Both the position numbers and the translations under genes were made by a program. Shown here one piece after another: positions 6,218-6,999 of a stretch of DNA of 6,999 bases. Position 1 is the first letter of the stretch; every line of letters starts with the position of its first letter. The stretch is from Chloroflexota bacterium. Its GTDB lineage: Bacteria; Chloroflexota; Dehalococcoidia; DSTF01; JACRBR01. The notes below the pieces were generated by a model. It was not told the DNA's origin. It saw only the letters and a list, made by a program, of their open reading frames with translations, and ran no database searches. The stretch spans positions 1 to 6,999 of the forward strand of contig JANXYW010000297.1 of the NCBI GenBank assembly GCA_025355835.1. The letters are read 5' to 3'.

Positions 6218-6999
6218 ATGCCACACATCACCGCATCCGACGGAGTCCGCACCTACTACGAGACCGCGGGCGAAGGCCGGCCGCTGCTGCTGATCACCGG
6301 CGCGTTCGGCACGCTCGAAGCCTGGTACGAGTACGGCTGGGTCGACGCGCTGTCGGCGGAGCGTCGTCTGATCATGATCGATCTCCGTGGACACGGCCGC
6401 AGCGACAAGCCGCACGACGCGGCCGCCTACGGCTGGCGCAAGAACGCGACCGATGCGCTAGCCGTCCTCGAAGTGGAGTCCGCGACCGGCGCAGATGTGT
6501 TCGGTCAGTCGATGGGCGGTCAGGTCGTGCTCGCGCTCCTGCACGCCGACACGTCGCGCATCCGCTCGCTCGCCGCCAACGGCGCGTATCCGATGCCGGA
6601 GCCCCTCGGCCGCCCGATCGGCCGCATGCTCAAGCGCGCGAAGATGCTGCGTGACGAGGGCATGGTCGGGACGACGCACGCGAACGAAGGAACGCCCGCG
6701 CTTCCGGGCGAAGAACCGTCGGCGGCGAACCGCGCTCGGGTCATGAGCGGCGATGCGGAAGCGTTCGCCTGCGAAGCCGAAGGTCAGGCGCCGATGGACG
6801 ATCAACATTTGCCGTCATCCGGCCCGCCGACGATGTTCTTCGCCGCCGAGCACGATCCACTGGCCGTTCGCACGTGCGAAGATCTGCCGTCGAAGTTCTC
6901 GTACGCGCGCTACACGTACCTGGCCGGCGAAAGCCACTTCGTCACCCGCAAGCCCGCGACATTCATCCCGCTGCTGCGCGAGTTCTGGAGCACGCTGCC
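6218..6999 (+). CDS. Alpha/beta-hydrolase fold protein (3' end cut by window edge)
   Basis: The 260 residues seen have no stop before the window ends, though the last part (FIPLLREFW) looks like the final helix, so little is missing. The fold is clear: TGAFGT near residue 27 (oxyanion-loop region), DLRGHGRSDKP (55-65), nucleophile elbow GQSMG with Ser98, AAEHDPL with the acid Asp213, and GESHF with His240. This is a complete Ser-Asp-His triad. The substrate class (esterase, lactonase, C-C hydrolase or other) cannot be read from the motifs; the short, polar cap between about 125 and 200 gives no hint. The ATG at 6218 has AAAGGG 8 nt upstream; an in-frame ATG at 6191 would add nine residues but has no ribosome site. 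It follows the dppDF-like genes on the same strand after probable termination, so a functional link to peptide uptake is possible but unproven. Confidence 0.9.
   Translation, partial: MPHITASDGVRTYYETAGEGRPLLLITGAFGTLEAWYEYGWVDALSAERRLIMIDLRGHGRSDKPHDAAAYGWRKNATDALAVLEVESATGADVFGQSMGGQVVLALLHADTSRIRSLAANGAYPMPEPLGRPIGRMLKRAKMLRDEGMVGTTHANEGTPALPGEEPSAANRARVMSGDAEAFACEAEGQAPMDDQHLPSSGPPTMFFAAEHDPLAVRTCEDLPSKFSYARYTYLAGESHFVTRKPATFIPLLREFWSTL

Overview
The window is GC-rich and densely coded on both strands, consistent with a high-GC free-living bacterium. The ABC-2 exporter ATPase, the tRNA-Leu(UAG) and the GA-rich short-period intergenic repeats would fit Chloroflexota or a similar environmental phylum. 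This is a guess from style: no marker gene is present.

Left part, all on the minus strand (read right to left): a TSUP-family permease (2985-3722); a 395-bp gap holding a good sigma70-type promoter, a roughly 215-nt structured leader and a strong intrinsic terminator; a DrrA/NatA-like ABC ATPase (1675-2589); a 200-bp gap full of 8- and 9-bp tandem repeats; its ABC-2 membrane partner (620-1474); a 63-bp heptanucleotide array; then an antitoxin-like gene (338-535) directly abutting a PIN-domain VapC-type toxin that runs off the left edge (1-337). ATPase and permease should form one exporter. Their expression looks gated by the upstream terminator, because a leader segment can form a 10-bp helix that takes apart the terminator stem.

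Right part, all on the plus strand: tRNA-Leu(UAG) with encoded CCA (3918-4002); then, 59 nt later, two ABC ATPases of the oligopeptide/dipeptide importer type, dppD-like (4062-5069) and dppF-like (5066-6091), overlapping by 4 nt; two hairpins including a probable terminator; and an alpha/beta-hydrolase that runs off the right edge (6218-6999). No permease or substrate-binding gene for the Dpp-type importer is in the window, so the ATPase pair would have to serve membrane components encoded elsewhere.

The item most worth following is the candidate transcription attenuator at 2661-2877 upstream of the ABC exporter. It combines a promoter, mutually exclusive hairpins, a possible 35-codon leader ORF and a canonical terminator, and I could not match it to a known riboswitch class by eye. 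The second theme is that nearly every minus-strand gap carries a short tandem array with a 7-, 8- or 9-bp period.
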